Below are positions 52,380-61,106 of a stretch of DNA of 64,000 bases, one piece after another. Both the position numbers and the translations under genes were made by a program. Source of the stretch: DAOUEX01 sp034430235 (GTDB lineage Bacteria > Chloroflexota > Anaerolineae > UBA2200); assembly GCA_964478075.1 (NCBI GenBank), contig CAYZGO010000003.1, positions 101,730 to 165,729 of the forward strand, given 5' to 3'. Each line of letters opens with the position of its first letter. Position 1 is the stretch's first letter. The notes beneath the pieces were generated by a model. The model had not been told where the DNA came from, did not search any database, and was given only the letters and a program-made list of their open reading frames with translations.

Positions 52380-55300
52380 CTAGCTCTTGAAGATGAGCGG
52401 CAGGTAGATCCTAGCTATGACCGCTACAGTGTCGGCCTGCTCTGTCTGGAATACCTCCCCATCATCCAAGAAGCAGGCTACCATGTCGATCTCGCCAGCC
52501 ACGCTCAGCACCTCGACGGAGAAGCCGAACGCATCAGCCCCCTGGCCAGTACGCAGGCTCTGGATCCAGACGATGGAGCCAATCTCGCCATCAGCGCTGG
52601 AGGCCAGTTCGCTGAGAGCTTCCCACCCGCCAGAGGCGTATAGCTCAGCCAATTCCTCAGACGACAAACCGCTGGGCACAGGCACCGCGCCACCGAAGGC
52701 GCTCCCCGGCACATATCCGACCTTGTCGGTATTCAGAGGGATGACGGCGAGAGCGTCAACCGCGGTCCCGATGTTTTGCTCGACGAGGCACGTGTAGGTC
52801 AGTGCATCACCCTTCTCAGCGGTGGTAGCATCCACCTCGAAAGAGGTGTCCAACCCCTTCATGCTGTTCCAGAAGTGCACCATGCCCCAGCTACCGTCCT
52901 CGGCCTGGTCGGTCACAGCCAGATGCAGACCGAATTGCACTTCATCGTCGCCGGGATTGCCGGAGCCCAGCACGGTGCCGACGTCAAGACCGTAGAAGTC
53001 ATAAATCGGGATGCGGTCGAGGTCCGTGATCTTTGTGGTATAGTTGTCCTGCGCAGGTACCACAGCACTGGCATCAACGTCCCACCAGTACAGGTAGCCA
53101 TCGCCCATGTAGTAGAAGCCGGGGTAGTAGCCTATGGAGTCGTGGAACACGCTCACCGCTGGCCGTGGCCCGAAGATCTTGGTCTCCAGTGGCGTCTCCA
53201 CATACTCACCTGTAGCCGGGTCGTACCCCAGGCGGATGGTGAACGATATGGTGTCCTGCACGGTGAAGGCAGCGTCGGCGGACTGTACACGACCGCTCAA
53301 CCGCACAGGTGCGCCAGTGTCGTAGAGGTAGTCCTCCCAACCGTAAGGGAAGGGATGGCTGTCCACTACGATGAGGGCGTGCTTGGGGCCCCAGCTCGGC
53401 GCGTCGTACCAGGAATCGCTCAGCGTGTAGTCAAAGTTGTAGGAGGCATCGCGGAACCACAGCAGCATGCCGGGCACGGTATAGGGCGCTCGGTCCACCT
53501 CCCACTCCGTATCGCTGGACCACACTGTCTGGTACGGATACTTCAGTCCCTCGTCGAAGCCGCTCAGGTTACGCCACTCGACCAGGTAGTAGCGGGCGTA
53601 GCTCTCCGTGAGGGGGACGATCCGCCAACCATCGGCAACCCACTCACCGGGGCCAGCCTCCACGTCGTCAGAGAAGAGATTGCCTGTGGCGTCGTCCAGG
53701 GAAAAGTCGTCGGCCCACCAACCATCCCACTGCACTGCCATGTCTGTCGAGTAGCGAAGGCGTACCAGAACTTGATCTCCGGCATAGCCTGAGAGGTCGA
53801 AGCGGAGGATACCCTCGTCTTCACCGGTCAGGCCCCAGCCCTCGTTGTTGCCGTTGGGGTCAGTGTCGGTGAAGATGCCGTCCATGTCCTGCAAGAGAGT
53901 CCACGTCGCCCCACCGTCCTTGGACACTTCCACGTAGCCGTAGTCCCAGTCCACCTCGGTGCTCCAGTAGCTGGCGAAGGAGCAGGTAATCGGCGCCGTG
54001 GCCCCCACCAGGTCGAAGCTGTGGGTGAGGGTATACTGCACCAAGTCGCCCAGGTCAGACCACCAGGCATTGCCGGTGCCGAGGGGATTCGGGATAGTGA
54101 CGACCTTATCGGGCAGGTTGATCTTCATCCCCTGCTCCGTCCCATCCGGCCGCAGTGAGTGCTGGCCGATTTTCACGTCGAGTGCCGCATCGTCATAGTC
54201 TACTTCTACTGGATCCCACCAGCCGATGACGTAGCGGAACCAGCCTGGGAAGGGAGCCGGCTGCATCCCGCCAAGCGGTCCGTTCCACGAGCCGGCCTCC
54301 ATGGTGGCCCAGTTGGCCACGGAGCTCTGATAGTCAGTGGTGTAGATGTCCGGCAGGCCAAAGGCAGCGTGGCCGTACTCCTCCGCGCCGACCCCGATGT
54401 CATAGTTCTCTGGGTCCATACTGACCTCTCGGACGTAGATGTCGCGGTCGGGACAACCAGCCGAGCCCGCAGGGCAGGCTAGGTAGCCGGTGGGCCAGTC
54501 AATCACCGTAGCGTGGGACCAGATGGCGAAATCGCCTTGCAACCCCCCGCCGGCCTCCTGCCCCATGCCGGCGTGGATCACCGTAAAGTTGTCCACGATG
54601 CCATCGCCGTCGCCGTCATAGTTCTGCCACGGGAAGCTCGGGTCGTCGGCGTTCACCAGGTCCACCACTTCCTTGAACAGATCATGGGATCGGACGTTAT
54701 GGGAGCCGGTCGCGCAGCTATCAGCGCCGTACCACCCCTCGGAGTGCACTGATTGGAGCCACTCGGGATGGATATGGCCCTGCGGTGCGAAGACCCCCTC
54801 CGACTGCTCCAGGTAAAAGTTGCCCACGGTCATGCCCGTGCAGTCCACCGGGCCGAGGTTGGGGTGATTGATGACGACGCCAGCATCGGGGCCGGTCCCG
54901 AAGTAGAGCTCCTCATACAGCTCCGGCGTGGCGTCTTCGAACCAGATGGTGTTGTTGTCCCGGGGCCCAGGGGCTGGAATCTCGTTGTGCAGCGGTCCAG
55001 TGGTGGTCACCTCCACATCAATGCACTCCGGTGAGTCAGGGTCATCCGGGTCATAGTCCGGGTTCTCGGCGCTGTAGGTGAAGGTGTCAGTGCCGGTGAA
55101 CTCCACCAATGCCACCAGGACCTTCATGTCCTGCGCAGCCAACCCCATTGCCTTAGGGCTCTTGCCAGTCACGGCAGCCAACTGCTCGTTCCTCAGCAAC
55201 TGCCGGAACTTCTCCGGGTTGGGGGTGGTCGGATTTCGCTTGGCCCACTGCCGCATGAACTCGTCTACGGCTGCCTGGATCTCGTCCGGGCTGGCATTGA

Positions 55301-55544
55301 GCCGCAGAACCCTATGCTCTCGCAGCAGGTTGATGATCTGCCCTTCGTGCGGGGCGCGATAGTGGGCATCGAACTTGGTCGCTCTCATCATGGGCAGAGC
55401 CTGGGTGATCTTGCCCTCACAAGCTGCAACGTTCACTCTTTCAACCCCTTCCGGCTCACCAGCGGAGGCCAGGGTGGGCAAGAGAGTCAAGGCCATGGCC
55501 AGGATCAAACAGAGGCTCACAGTTTTCCAGTAAGTCGTTTTCAT
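52380..55544 (-). CDS. Secreted M6-family (immune inhibitor A-like) metalloprotease homologue with altered zinc motif
   Basis: A 1,054-residue exported protein. The signal peptide is KTVSLCLILAMALTLLPTLA. A propeptide-like region (DEFMRQWAKRNPTTPNPEKF, near 90-110) precedes the M6 domain, with LVALVEFTGTDTF, YDGDGDGIVDNFTVIHAGMG and the active-site region GAEEYGHAAFGLPDIYTTDY near residue 385-405. The canonical HExxH reads EEYGH here, so the first zinc-binding histidine is a glutamate. Downstream are a MAM/jelly-roll-like domain (GWWADDFSLDDATGNLF) and Ig-like modules. The end is IYLPLIFKS, like the tails of the two surface proteins. It may be a surface protein processing enzyme, or an inactive relative if the histidine is essential. 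The first ATG is followed directly by the signal sequence. Confidence 0.88.
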   Translation of the reverse strand: MKTTYWKTVSLCLILAMALTLLPTLASAGEPEGVERVNVAACEGKITQALPMMRATKFDAHYRAPHEGQIINLLREHRVLRLNASPDEIQAAVDEFMRQWAKRNPTTPNPEKFRQLLRNEQLAAVTGKSPKAMGLAAQDMKVLVALVEFTGTDTFTYSAENPDYDPDDPDSPECIDVEVTTTGPLHNEIPAPGPRDNNTIWFEDATPELYEELYFGTGPDAGVVINHPNLGPVDCTGMTVGNFYLEQSEGVFAPQGHIHPEWLQSVHSEGWYGADSCATGSHNVRSHDLFKEVVDLVNADDPSFPWQNYDGDGDGIVDNFTVIHAGMGQEAGGGLQGDFAIWSHATVIDWPTGYLACPAGSAGCPDRDIYVREVSMDPENYDIGVGAEEYGHAAFGLPDIYTTDYQSSVANWATMEAGSWNGPLGGMQPAPFPGWFRYVIGWWDPVEVDYDDAALDVKIGQHSLRPDGTEQGMKINLPDKVVTIPNPLGTGNAWWSDLGDLVQYTLTHSFDLVGATAPITCSFASYWSTEVDWDYGYVEVSKDGGATWTLLQDMDGIFTDTDPNGNNEGWGLTGEDEGILRFDLSGYAGDQVLVRLRYSTDMAVQWDGWWADDFSLDDATGNLFSDDVEAGPGEWVADGWRIVPLTESYARYYLVEWRNLSGFDEGLKYPYQTVWSSDTEWEVDRAPYTVPGMLLWFRDASYNFDYTLSDSWYDAPSWGPKHALIVVDSHPFPYGWEDYLYDTGAPVRLSGRVQSADAAFTVQDTISFTIRLGYDPATGEYVETPLETKIFGPRPAVSVFHDSIGYYPGFYYMGDGYLYWWDVDASAVVPAQDNYTTKITDLDRIPIYDFYGLDVGTVLGSGNPGDDEVQFGLHLAVTDQAEDGSWGMVHFWNSMKGLDTSFEVDATTAEKGDALTYTCLVEQNIGTAVDALAVIPLNTDKVGYVPGSAFGGAVPVPSGLSSEELAELYASGGWEALSELASSADGEIGSIVWIQSLRTGQGADAFGFSVEVLSVAGEIDMVACFLDDGEVFQTEQADTVAVIARIYLPLIFKS

Positions 55545-56298
55545 CTTCTTTCACCTTTCTTCTTTGGGATCTGTTGAGTCTTACTAGTAGAGGTTCAGTA
55601 TGCTTTGCTGGACACCACCTCCTTCCGAAGAGAAAACGCTCTGCCCTAGCAGCTCAGGGCACGGCTGAAAGGAACAGGGAAAAACAAAAGCGCCAAGGTG
55701 AGCAAATCAACGCCCCTCATGACGCAAGCTGACTCTCATAAGAGTAACTACTGGCAAGAATTGGACTCTTATGCCTGTGAGGATAGGATGGCCAGGATGG
55801 CTGCCTTCGGTTCCCATTGTTGTGGGCCTCCTCAAGCCTCTTAGTGGCAATCTTGATTGTACTGAACAAGTAGAAATCCGTCAATCATGCCGAAAGCGGG
55901 GCGGCCGCGTCACGTTGGGGGCAAGCTTCCAACTTTGCACGGGGTTGAAGCACGGCGGTGGGAGAACCAAGCGCTGCGCGCTTTGCTCTCCTGGCCGGAG
56001 GCCATCTGAAAGTCCGACGGCACCAACCTTGCCCCCAATATGTCGTAGGCCCAGAGGCCTGAGTGTCCTAGAACTCGCGAACCCGGTCGCGCTCACGGAA
56101 TACGGCTGTTCGCGATGCCAGATCTGACCACTACATCTTGGCATCACCGACGATTGTGACCAAATCTGGAACAATCACGGATACTAGAATCTCCATCATG
56201 ATAGTAGTTTGAAGGAATGAAGGCACTAAGCATTGCCGGTTGCATACAAGGATCTTCCACACCCTCGCGCTCAGCACGAGTGGCTGCCGTTCTGCCAA
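55545..56298. other. 750-bp gap without recognised gene
   Basis: Both strands contain open stretches of up to about 118 codons (55771-56127), but they lack ribosome-binding sites and family motifs. GGGGGCAAG at 55916 and CTTGCCCCC at 56028 are reverse complements about 100 bp apart. No promoter is obvious. Confidence 0.5.
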
Positions 56299-57366
56299 TC
56301 AACGCCCACTAAAGGAATGGGGTACGGCAATGTCGTAATAAGTTACGACGAGAATGAGCATAAGCATTAGGATAATCCCAGCAAAATGTACGAGGTTTTC
56401 CTTTCCTGGATCCAGGCGCTTGCCGCGAAGAGCCTCAACGATGACGAAGAGCAGGCGGCCGCCATCGAGGCCAGGGAGGGGCAAAAGATTCGTGGCGGCG
56501 AGCGCGGCGCTCAGAGTCGCGGTGAACTGCAGCAAGGGGAACCACCACCCGCTGCTGGCCACCTGGCGTGCGGCCTGCTCGGTCAGTTGAGCAATGCCCA
56601 CTGGGCCCACCGGGCGCACCATGTCCACGGGGATTAGGCCACGCAGAATCTTAATGGGGAGGGAGAACAAGGAAGCCACAGAATCGAAAGCTTCCGTCAC
56701 GGCTTTCTGAACGGCTTCCGGCCATGGATAAGACACAAGCTCCATCCAACCGGCGTCGCTGCGCAATTGCACACCCCGGGACTCCGTCTTGACGAACCAG
56801 GGACCTCCGGGTGGCAGCGGGAGTGAGAAAGTCCGTCCACGCCTGCGAATTGTCACCGTTCTGACATTGCCATCAACGGACCTGGCATAGACGATGAGAT
56901 CCAGCATGCTGGACACTTCACGGCCATCGGCAGCAAGGATCAGATCGCTGTCCTCAAAGCCCACTGCTTCTGCTACTGATCCCGGAAAGACCTTGGTCAC
57001 ACCTACAGCCGGGTCATGCGCCACAGGCCAGCCAGTGACGAAACACACGCTGAAAAGAAGCGCGGCCAGTAGGAGGTTAAACAATGGCCCGCCACATAGG
57101 AAGGCAGCACGCACTCGCTTTCTCTTTTCGGCGAAGAGAGTCCCTGGTTCTCCTTTCTCAGCCAGACGGACAAAGGCCCCAAAGAAGATCAGGTTGATCG
57201 TGTATTCTGTTCCTCCGATGTAGGCGAGGGTGAGAAGGCGGGGAGGATACCCTAGGCCAAACTCCTCTACGGGCAGGCCGGTCAGCTTGGCGACAATCAG
57301 ATGACCGAATTCGTGGACGAGCGTAATCAGACTCAGTACCGCGATAGCAGCCAGTACAGTAGTCAA
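56299..57366 (-). CDS. Site-2 intramembrane metalloprotease (RseP/RasP family) with PDZ domain
   Basis: A 355-residue M50B protease. LITLVHEFGHLIVAKLTG carries the HEFGH zinc motif (residues 18-22) in the first membrane helix, and TNLLPLPGLDGGRLLFVIVE carries the second motif (LDGGR) near the C-terminus. A PDZ domain lies between (VTKVFPGSVAEAVGFEDSDL). Further hydrophobic segments fit the four-helix topology. Such proteases cut membrane-bound anti-sigma factors or clear signal-peptide remnants. Here the Cys-Gly-Gly-Pro segment AAFLCGGPLFNLLLA matches the conserved AGPxxNxxxA element with C in place of A. The closest neighbour, surE, lies about 100 bp upstream on the same strand. Confidence 0.95.
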   Translation of the reverse strand: MTTVLAAIAVLSLITLVHEFGHLIVAKLTGLPVEEFGLGYPPRLLTLAYIGGTEYTINLIFFGAFVRLAEKGEPGTLFAEKRKRVRAAFLCGGPLFNLLLAALLFSVCFVTGWPVAHDPAVGVTKVFPGSVAEAVGFEDSDLILAADGREVSSMLDLIVYARSVDGNVRTVTIRRRGRTFSLPLPPGGPWFVKTESRGVQLRSDAGWMELVSYPWPEAVQKAVTEAFDSVASLFSLPIKILRGLIPVDMVRPVGPVGIAQLTEQAARQVASSGWWFPLLQFTATLSAALAATNLLPLPGLDGGRLLFVIVEALRGKRLDPGKENLVHFAGIILMLMLILVVTYYDIAVPHSFSGR

Positions 57367-57463
57367 AGTGCACCCCCTCCTAATTGGGTGTCCAGCGTCG
57401 AGTTCCTCTGCGCGACATTATACCATTGAACGCGATTCTGCAAAACTGGGCCTGGACGTGCTG

Positions 57464-58270
57464 TCAAAATGACAGCAGTCTCTGTAAGTGTTGCAAGTCT
57501 ACCTTGGCAGTGAGGTCAATGGTCAAGGGACTAACTGAGATCACTCTGTCGACGACCAGGGCATAGACGTCGGAATCAGGTTCCAGCGTGTCAGAATCAA
57601 TCTCTCTTACGTAGCCCGATATGTCCTTCTGCCCTTGGTCATCAATGGTCACAGGAGATACAAAGTACTGCTGGCGGGAGACGCGAGTCGTTCTCCAAGG
57701 GGTATCAGGCTTTGCCTCGCACGGTACGTCAAGCTTGAGAATGTCCACGGCTTCTGGCATGCCATGTGTGAGCAGCAGCTTGGCGAATCGGCGCACGAAT
57801 GCAGCCGCCGTGCTGAAATCAACCTCTGGGCTCTGGCTAAAGTGATACTTCCGGTCCGTTTCCAACGAGGCGGCCAACGTCGGGATTCCAAAACTGGCCG
57901 CTTCTATCGCCGCGCCAATCGTGCCTGAGATGGTAACGCACGCGCCGACGTTCTCACCGTAGTTGATGCCTGAGATGGTCAGGTCTGGCACTCTGGGCAA
58001 GAATCTCAGGATGCCATGCCGTACTGCCTGCGCAGGTGATGTCTCCACAGAAAAGGATTGCACCTGCATGCCATCAACGTCAAGGAATCCTTTCTCGACG
58101 TCAATCTCACCGTAGGGAAAGCTACGGCCAAGGCCTGATTGCTGCACGCGAGGAGCGACCACCCAGAGCTCTCCCAGGTCAATGACGCTGCGCGCAGCTG
58201 CTAGCAAGCCCGGTGAGCCAATGCCGTCATCATTGGTTATGAGGATAAGGGCACGCTTTTCACTGCTCAC
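57464..58270 (-). CDS. surE: 5'/3'-nucleotidase SurE
   Basis: A 268-residue SurE phosphatase acting on nucleoside monophosphates. ILITNDDGIGSPGLLAAARS contains the metal-binding NDDG, VVAPRVQQSGLGRSFPYGEI is the active-site loop (QSG), and LTISGINYGENVGACVTISG followed by TIGAAIEAASFGIPTLAAS is the C-terminal core (SGxNxGxN, GTVGAA-like). VEFS-like text and a C-terminal extension complete a length typical of the family. The gene precedes the site-2 protease gene in the same orientation. Confidence 0.97.
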   Translation of the reverse strand: MSSEKRALILITNDDGIGSPGLLAAARSVIDLGELWVVAPRVQQSGLGRSFPYGEIDVEKGFLDVDGMQVQSFSVETSPAQAVRHGILRFLPRVPDLTISGINYGENVGACVTISGTIGAAIEAASFGIPTLAASLETDRKYHFSQSPEVDFSTAAAFVRRFAKLLLTHGMPEAVDILKLDVPCEAKPDTPWRTTRVSRQQYFVSPVTIDDQGQKDISGYVREIDSDTLEPDSDVYALVVDRVISVSPLTIDLTAKVDLQHLQRLLSF

Positions 58271-58436
58271 TGCTCTCCCCCTCTTAGAGTCCTATTACAC
58301 ATCATTGTGCTTTTTCATCTTTGGCTGTTTCGTTGCTTTTGTCAAATGCTTTCTTTGCCAGAGCAGACCCAGTAATTTCTCGTCAGGCTGGTAATATGAT
58401 AAGATAGAAAATCGCTATTACAAAACGGCGCGGAGA

Positions 58437-59924
58437 ATGCAACAGATGCTCTGGTTGGAAATCATGTATGGATTCTCAGCCGCATGGCTGGCCTTGTATG
58501 GTCTGAATAGTTTGCTGTTGACCGCTATCTACGCTTGGGTGCGCAGGCGCAGCCTGCAGACGCCCCCCCCGCCCAATGCCTGGCCTTCGGTGACGGTACA
58601 GTTGCCCATCTATAACGAGCTACACGTGGTAGAACGCCTAATTGCAGCGGCGGCCGCTCTGGACTATCCGCGCGAATTGCTGCAGATTCAGGTGTTAGAT
58701 GACTCCACTGACGAAACAACACTTGTGGCGCAGCAGGCGGTCGCTCGCTATGCCCAGATGGGTGTTAGCATTCAGCATGTGCATCGCTCCAAGCGGGTGG
58801 GCTTCAAGGCTGGGGCCCTGGCCGAGGGTTTGCATCGCAGCAGGGGAGAGTTGCTGGCCATCTTTGATGCTGACTTTGTGCCGCCGCCTGATTTCCTGCG
58901 CCGCGTCGTTCCTTACTTCGCATCATCAGACGTAGGCTGCGTGCAGGCGCGATGGGAACACCTGAATGCTACGTACTCGACCCTCACGCAAGTGCAAGCG
59001 ATTGGTATTGACGGGCACTTTGCTGTGGAGCAGAGAGCGCGCAGTCAGGCCGGCTTCTTCCTCAACTTTAACGGCTCTGCAGGCATATGGCGTCGCGCGT
59101 GCATAGAGGACGCCGGGGGCTGGCAGGCCGATACGCTGGCTGAAGACCTGGATCTCAGCTATCGTGCGCAGTTGGCAGGGTGGCGCATTCTCTATGTCCC
59201 CGATGTCAGTGCAGCGGCCGAATTGCCGCCGCAACTTGACGCTCTACGCCGCCAGCAGTCACGTTGGGCCCGAGGGAGCATCCAGGTCGCACGAAAGCTT
59301 TTGCCATTGCTCCTGTGCTCTGACCAACCATGGCGCACCAAGATTGAAGGGGCGATTCACCTGACTGGATACATGGTGCATCCTCTGAGCCTGGTCATAT
59401 TGTTGCTGACACTGCCGATGGTTGTGACGCACAGCCGACTGTTTGCTTTTGTTCCCTATTTCCTTTTGGCTACGGCCGGCCCCCCGCTGCTTTATCTGGT
59501 CGCGCAGGCCGAGCGCGGCCCGGGTTGGTGGCGTCAGTTGAGATTCGCACCGCTCTTGCTACTGCTCGGTACGGGTCTGGCGCTCAACAACACAGTGGCA
59601 ATGGCTCGAGCAGTTCTTGGGCACAAAGGTGAATTCCAGCGCACCCCAAAGTTCGACATCAGAGCTGGCGGGGATCAGTGGCAAGCTAGCTCATACGCGC
59701 TTCGTTGTACTCCATTGGTCTGGTATGAGTTGCTGCTTGCCATGTTTGCGCTGGCTCTTGCACTGCTGACCTCGCGCGGCGGCGCTCGCCCCATCTCGTA
59801 CTGGCTGATAGTTTATGCGCTCAGCTATGCCTATGTTGCTGGCCTGAGCCTCGTCCAGACCTGGCAGTCATGCCAGCAGGTCCCATCTAGAACGCCCCGC
59901 AAGGTGCGGCCACGGGACGTCTAG
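58437..59924 (+). CDS. Processive-type family 2 glycosyltransferase (cellulose synthase/CslA-like membrane protein)
   Basis: A 495-residue membrane glycosyltransferase. One N-terminal helix (SAAWLALYGLNSLLLTAIYA) is followed by the GT2 catalytic domain. The domain contains VTVQLPIYNELHVVERLI, IQVLDDSTDETT, LLAIFDADFVPPPDF (DxD), TLAEDLDLSYRAQ (the acid/base ED) and LRRQQSRWARGSIQVARKLL (QxxRW), which mark it as a processive beta-glycan synthase type. About four membrane segments follow in the C-terminal third. Sugar specificity (glucose or mannose) cannot be read by eye; the layout resembles plant CslA/C and bacterial homologues. The start at 58437 is uncertain, with ATG at 58438-58446 region alternatives and GGAGA nearby. 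No PilZ domain is seen. Confidence 0.9.
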   Translation: MQQMLWLEIMYGFSAAWLALYGLNSLLLTAIYAWVRRRSLQTPPPPNAWPSVTVQLPIYNELHVVERLIAAAAALDYPRELLQIQVLDDSTDETTLVAQQAVARYAQMGVSIQHVHRSKRVGFKAGALAEGLHRSRGELLAIFDADFVPPPDFLRRVVPYFASSDVGCVQARWEHLNATYSTLTQVQAIGIDGHFAVEQRARSQAGFFLNFNGSAGIWRRACIEDAGGWQADTLAEDLDLSYRAQLAGWRILYVPDVSAAAELPPQLDALRRQQSRWARGSIQVARKLLPLLLCSDQPWRTKIEGAIHLTGYMVHPLSLVILLLTLPMVVTHSRLFAFVPYFLLATAGPPLLYLVAQAERGPGWWRQLRFAPLLLLLGTGLALNNTVAMARAVLGHKGEFQRTPKFDIRAGGDQWQASSYALRCTPLVWYELLLAMFALALALLTSRGGARPISYWLIVYALSYAYVAGLSLVQTWQSCQQVPSRTPRKVRPRDV

Positions 59925-60112
59925 GGCAGGACGCTCTCGACTTGGAGTCTATCCGAGAAGTCAGTAGAGATGTCTCCTTGCACAGGAGGATGTGAGACCT
60001 ATGAACTGACTGGTGGCACAAGATGCGCGTCCGTGGCACGGGCACCAGTCCCCTACGGCTGCCTCACCTGTACCAGCTCAGGAACTGCGGCGCGAAAGAG
60101 TGGCGTAGTGCG

Positions 60113-60604
60113 TTACCAATCATCTGTGTTCTCCTCCTCCGCCAGTCGTCCCATCTTGCGCAACGCTCTCCAGAGACGCTCTTCCCAGATGCTGCCATGC
60201 AATAGCTCGTTGATCTCATGAGCGGCTTCGAGCCGTCCCCAGTGAGTAATAATGAAGGTGATGCGTCGCCATTTGCGGCTCACGATGGGGTGCGCCAATA
60301 GGCGCAGTTCGCCCAGGTGTACTTTGTAATAGAGCTCATTGGCTCTGGGATGATGGATCTCATCCGGGAAGAGTTGTATGCGCGGCACGATCTCCCAGGC
60401 TGTGACGTGAGCATAGTAGTTGATAGACCACTTCTGTTCAGCGAATGCTTTGGTCTGGTAGAAGGCAAGGATGGGTGCGTTCACGCCTCGCTGCGGCGCT
60501 CGTTTCACCGGAATGCGATACCAGTGTTGATCACGAGCGACGGCGAAATCACGCTGATTGCTCATGATCACTACCAGGACAGTGGCATAACGGTCGGGTT
60601 CCAT
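60113..60604 (-). CDS. Conserved-type hypothetical protein (163 residues)
   Basis: A 163-residue cytoplasmic protein. It has the stretches FAVARDQHWYRIPVKRAPQR, LAFYQTKAFAEQKWSINYYA and IQLFPDEIHHPRANELYYKV, and later RKWRRITFIITHWGRLEAAH and EINELLHGSIWEERLWRALR. The high proportion of Trp/Tyr/His/Arg and the ordered motifs look like a real conserved family, which I have the impression of seeing in Chloroflexota and cyanobacteria, but no function is known to me. The ATG is supported by GAGGAGTGAAGC immediately upstream on the minus strand. Confidence 0.75.
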   Translation of the reverse strand: MEPDRYATVLVVIMSNQRDFAVARDQHWYRIPVKRAPQRGVNAPILAFYQTKAFAEQKWSINYYAHVTAWEIVPRIQLFPDEIHHPRANELYYKVHLGELRLLAHPIVSRKWRRITFIITHWGRLEAAHEINELLHGSIWEERLWRALRKMGRLAEEENTDDW

Positions 60605-60859
60605 GCTTCACTCCTCATCCGCGCCGGAAGCGCTGCTCTTGTTCAACTGTAGCGCAAATGCCCGACCTTGTCAAAGAAGCTTGTACGGTGTTCAGGAGGC
60701 CACCGCCCCGGGTCTCAGAACAGACAGGCGATGACCGTGGCAACGTTCAAAAACATCGAGGGCTTCTCCAAAGTCTGCTCATATCCATCATATTCAGCGG
60801 CAGTTGCCGTTTAAGCCCTCCGTTTACCTCGTCTCCCGTTTACCTTGTCTCCCGTTTAC

Positions 60860-60967
60860 GCCTCTGGCGCAAAGACCAGAGGTACGCGCCAAGGCGTAGA
60901 CGGCGCCTCTGGCGCAAAGACCAGAGGTACGCGACAAGGTGTAGACGGCGCCTCTGGCGTGAACGGC
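60860..60967 (+). repeat. 45-bp tandem repeat (2.4 copies) of the CCTCTGGCGCAAAGACC family
   Basis: Units start at 60860, 60905 and 60950 with GCCTCTGGCGCAAAGACCAG. Preceding text (60829-60859) holds CGTTTACCTCGTCTCCCG reiterations. A reverse copy with only one mismatch in 31 bp is inside the element at 6501-6853, and part is at 8346. No gene is seen in the 500-bp gap. Confidence 0.75.
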
Positions 60968-61032
60968 AACTGCGGGCGAACGTGGGGCAGTCGGCTGACT
61001 GTGGAAAAGCCGTACAAGAATACCATTAGCAT

Positions 61033-61061
61033 TTGACAGCAAATAGCGCCCCCTGTAATAT
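61033..61061 (+). promoter_or_regulatory. Promoter of the amylase-like gene
   Basis: TTGACA (61033-61038), 17-bp spacer, TAATAT (61056-61061), about 45 bp before the ATG at 61107. Confidence 0.68.
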
Positions 61062-61106
61062 AGTACATGTACCCTGCTCAAATCCCTGCGCTGAGGCAAA
61101 GCTTCA

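Noticed and set aside
55771..56174. Overlapping frames of about 118 and 97 codons on opposite strands
   Set aside because: Neither has a ribosome-binding site or recognisable motif; composition is dominated by short inverted repeats.
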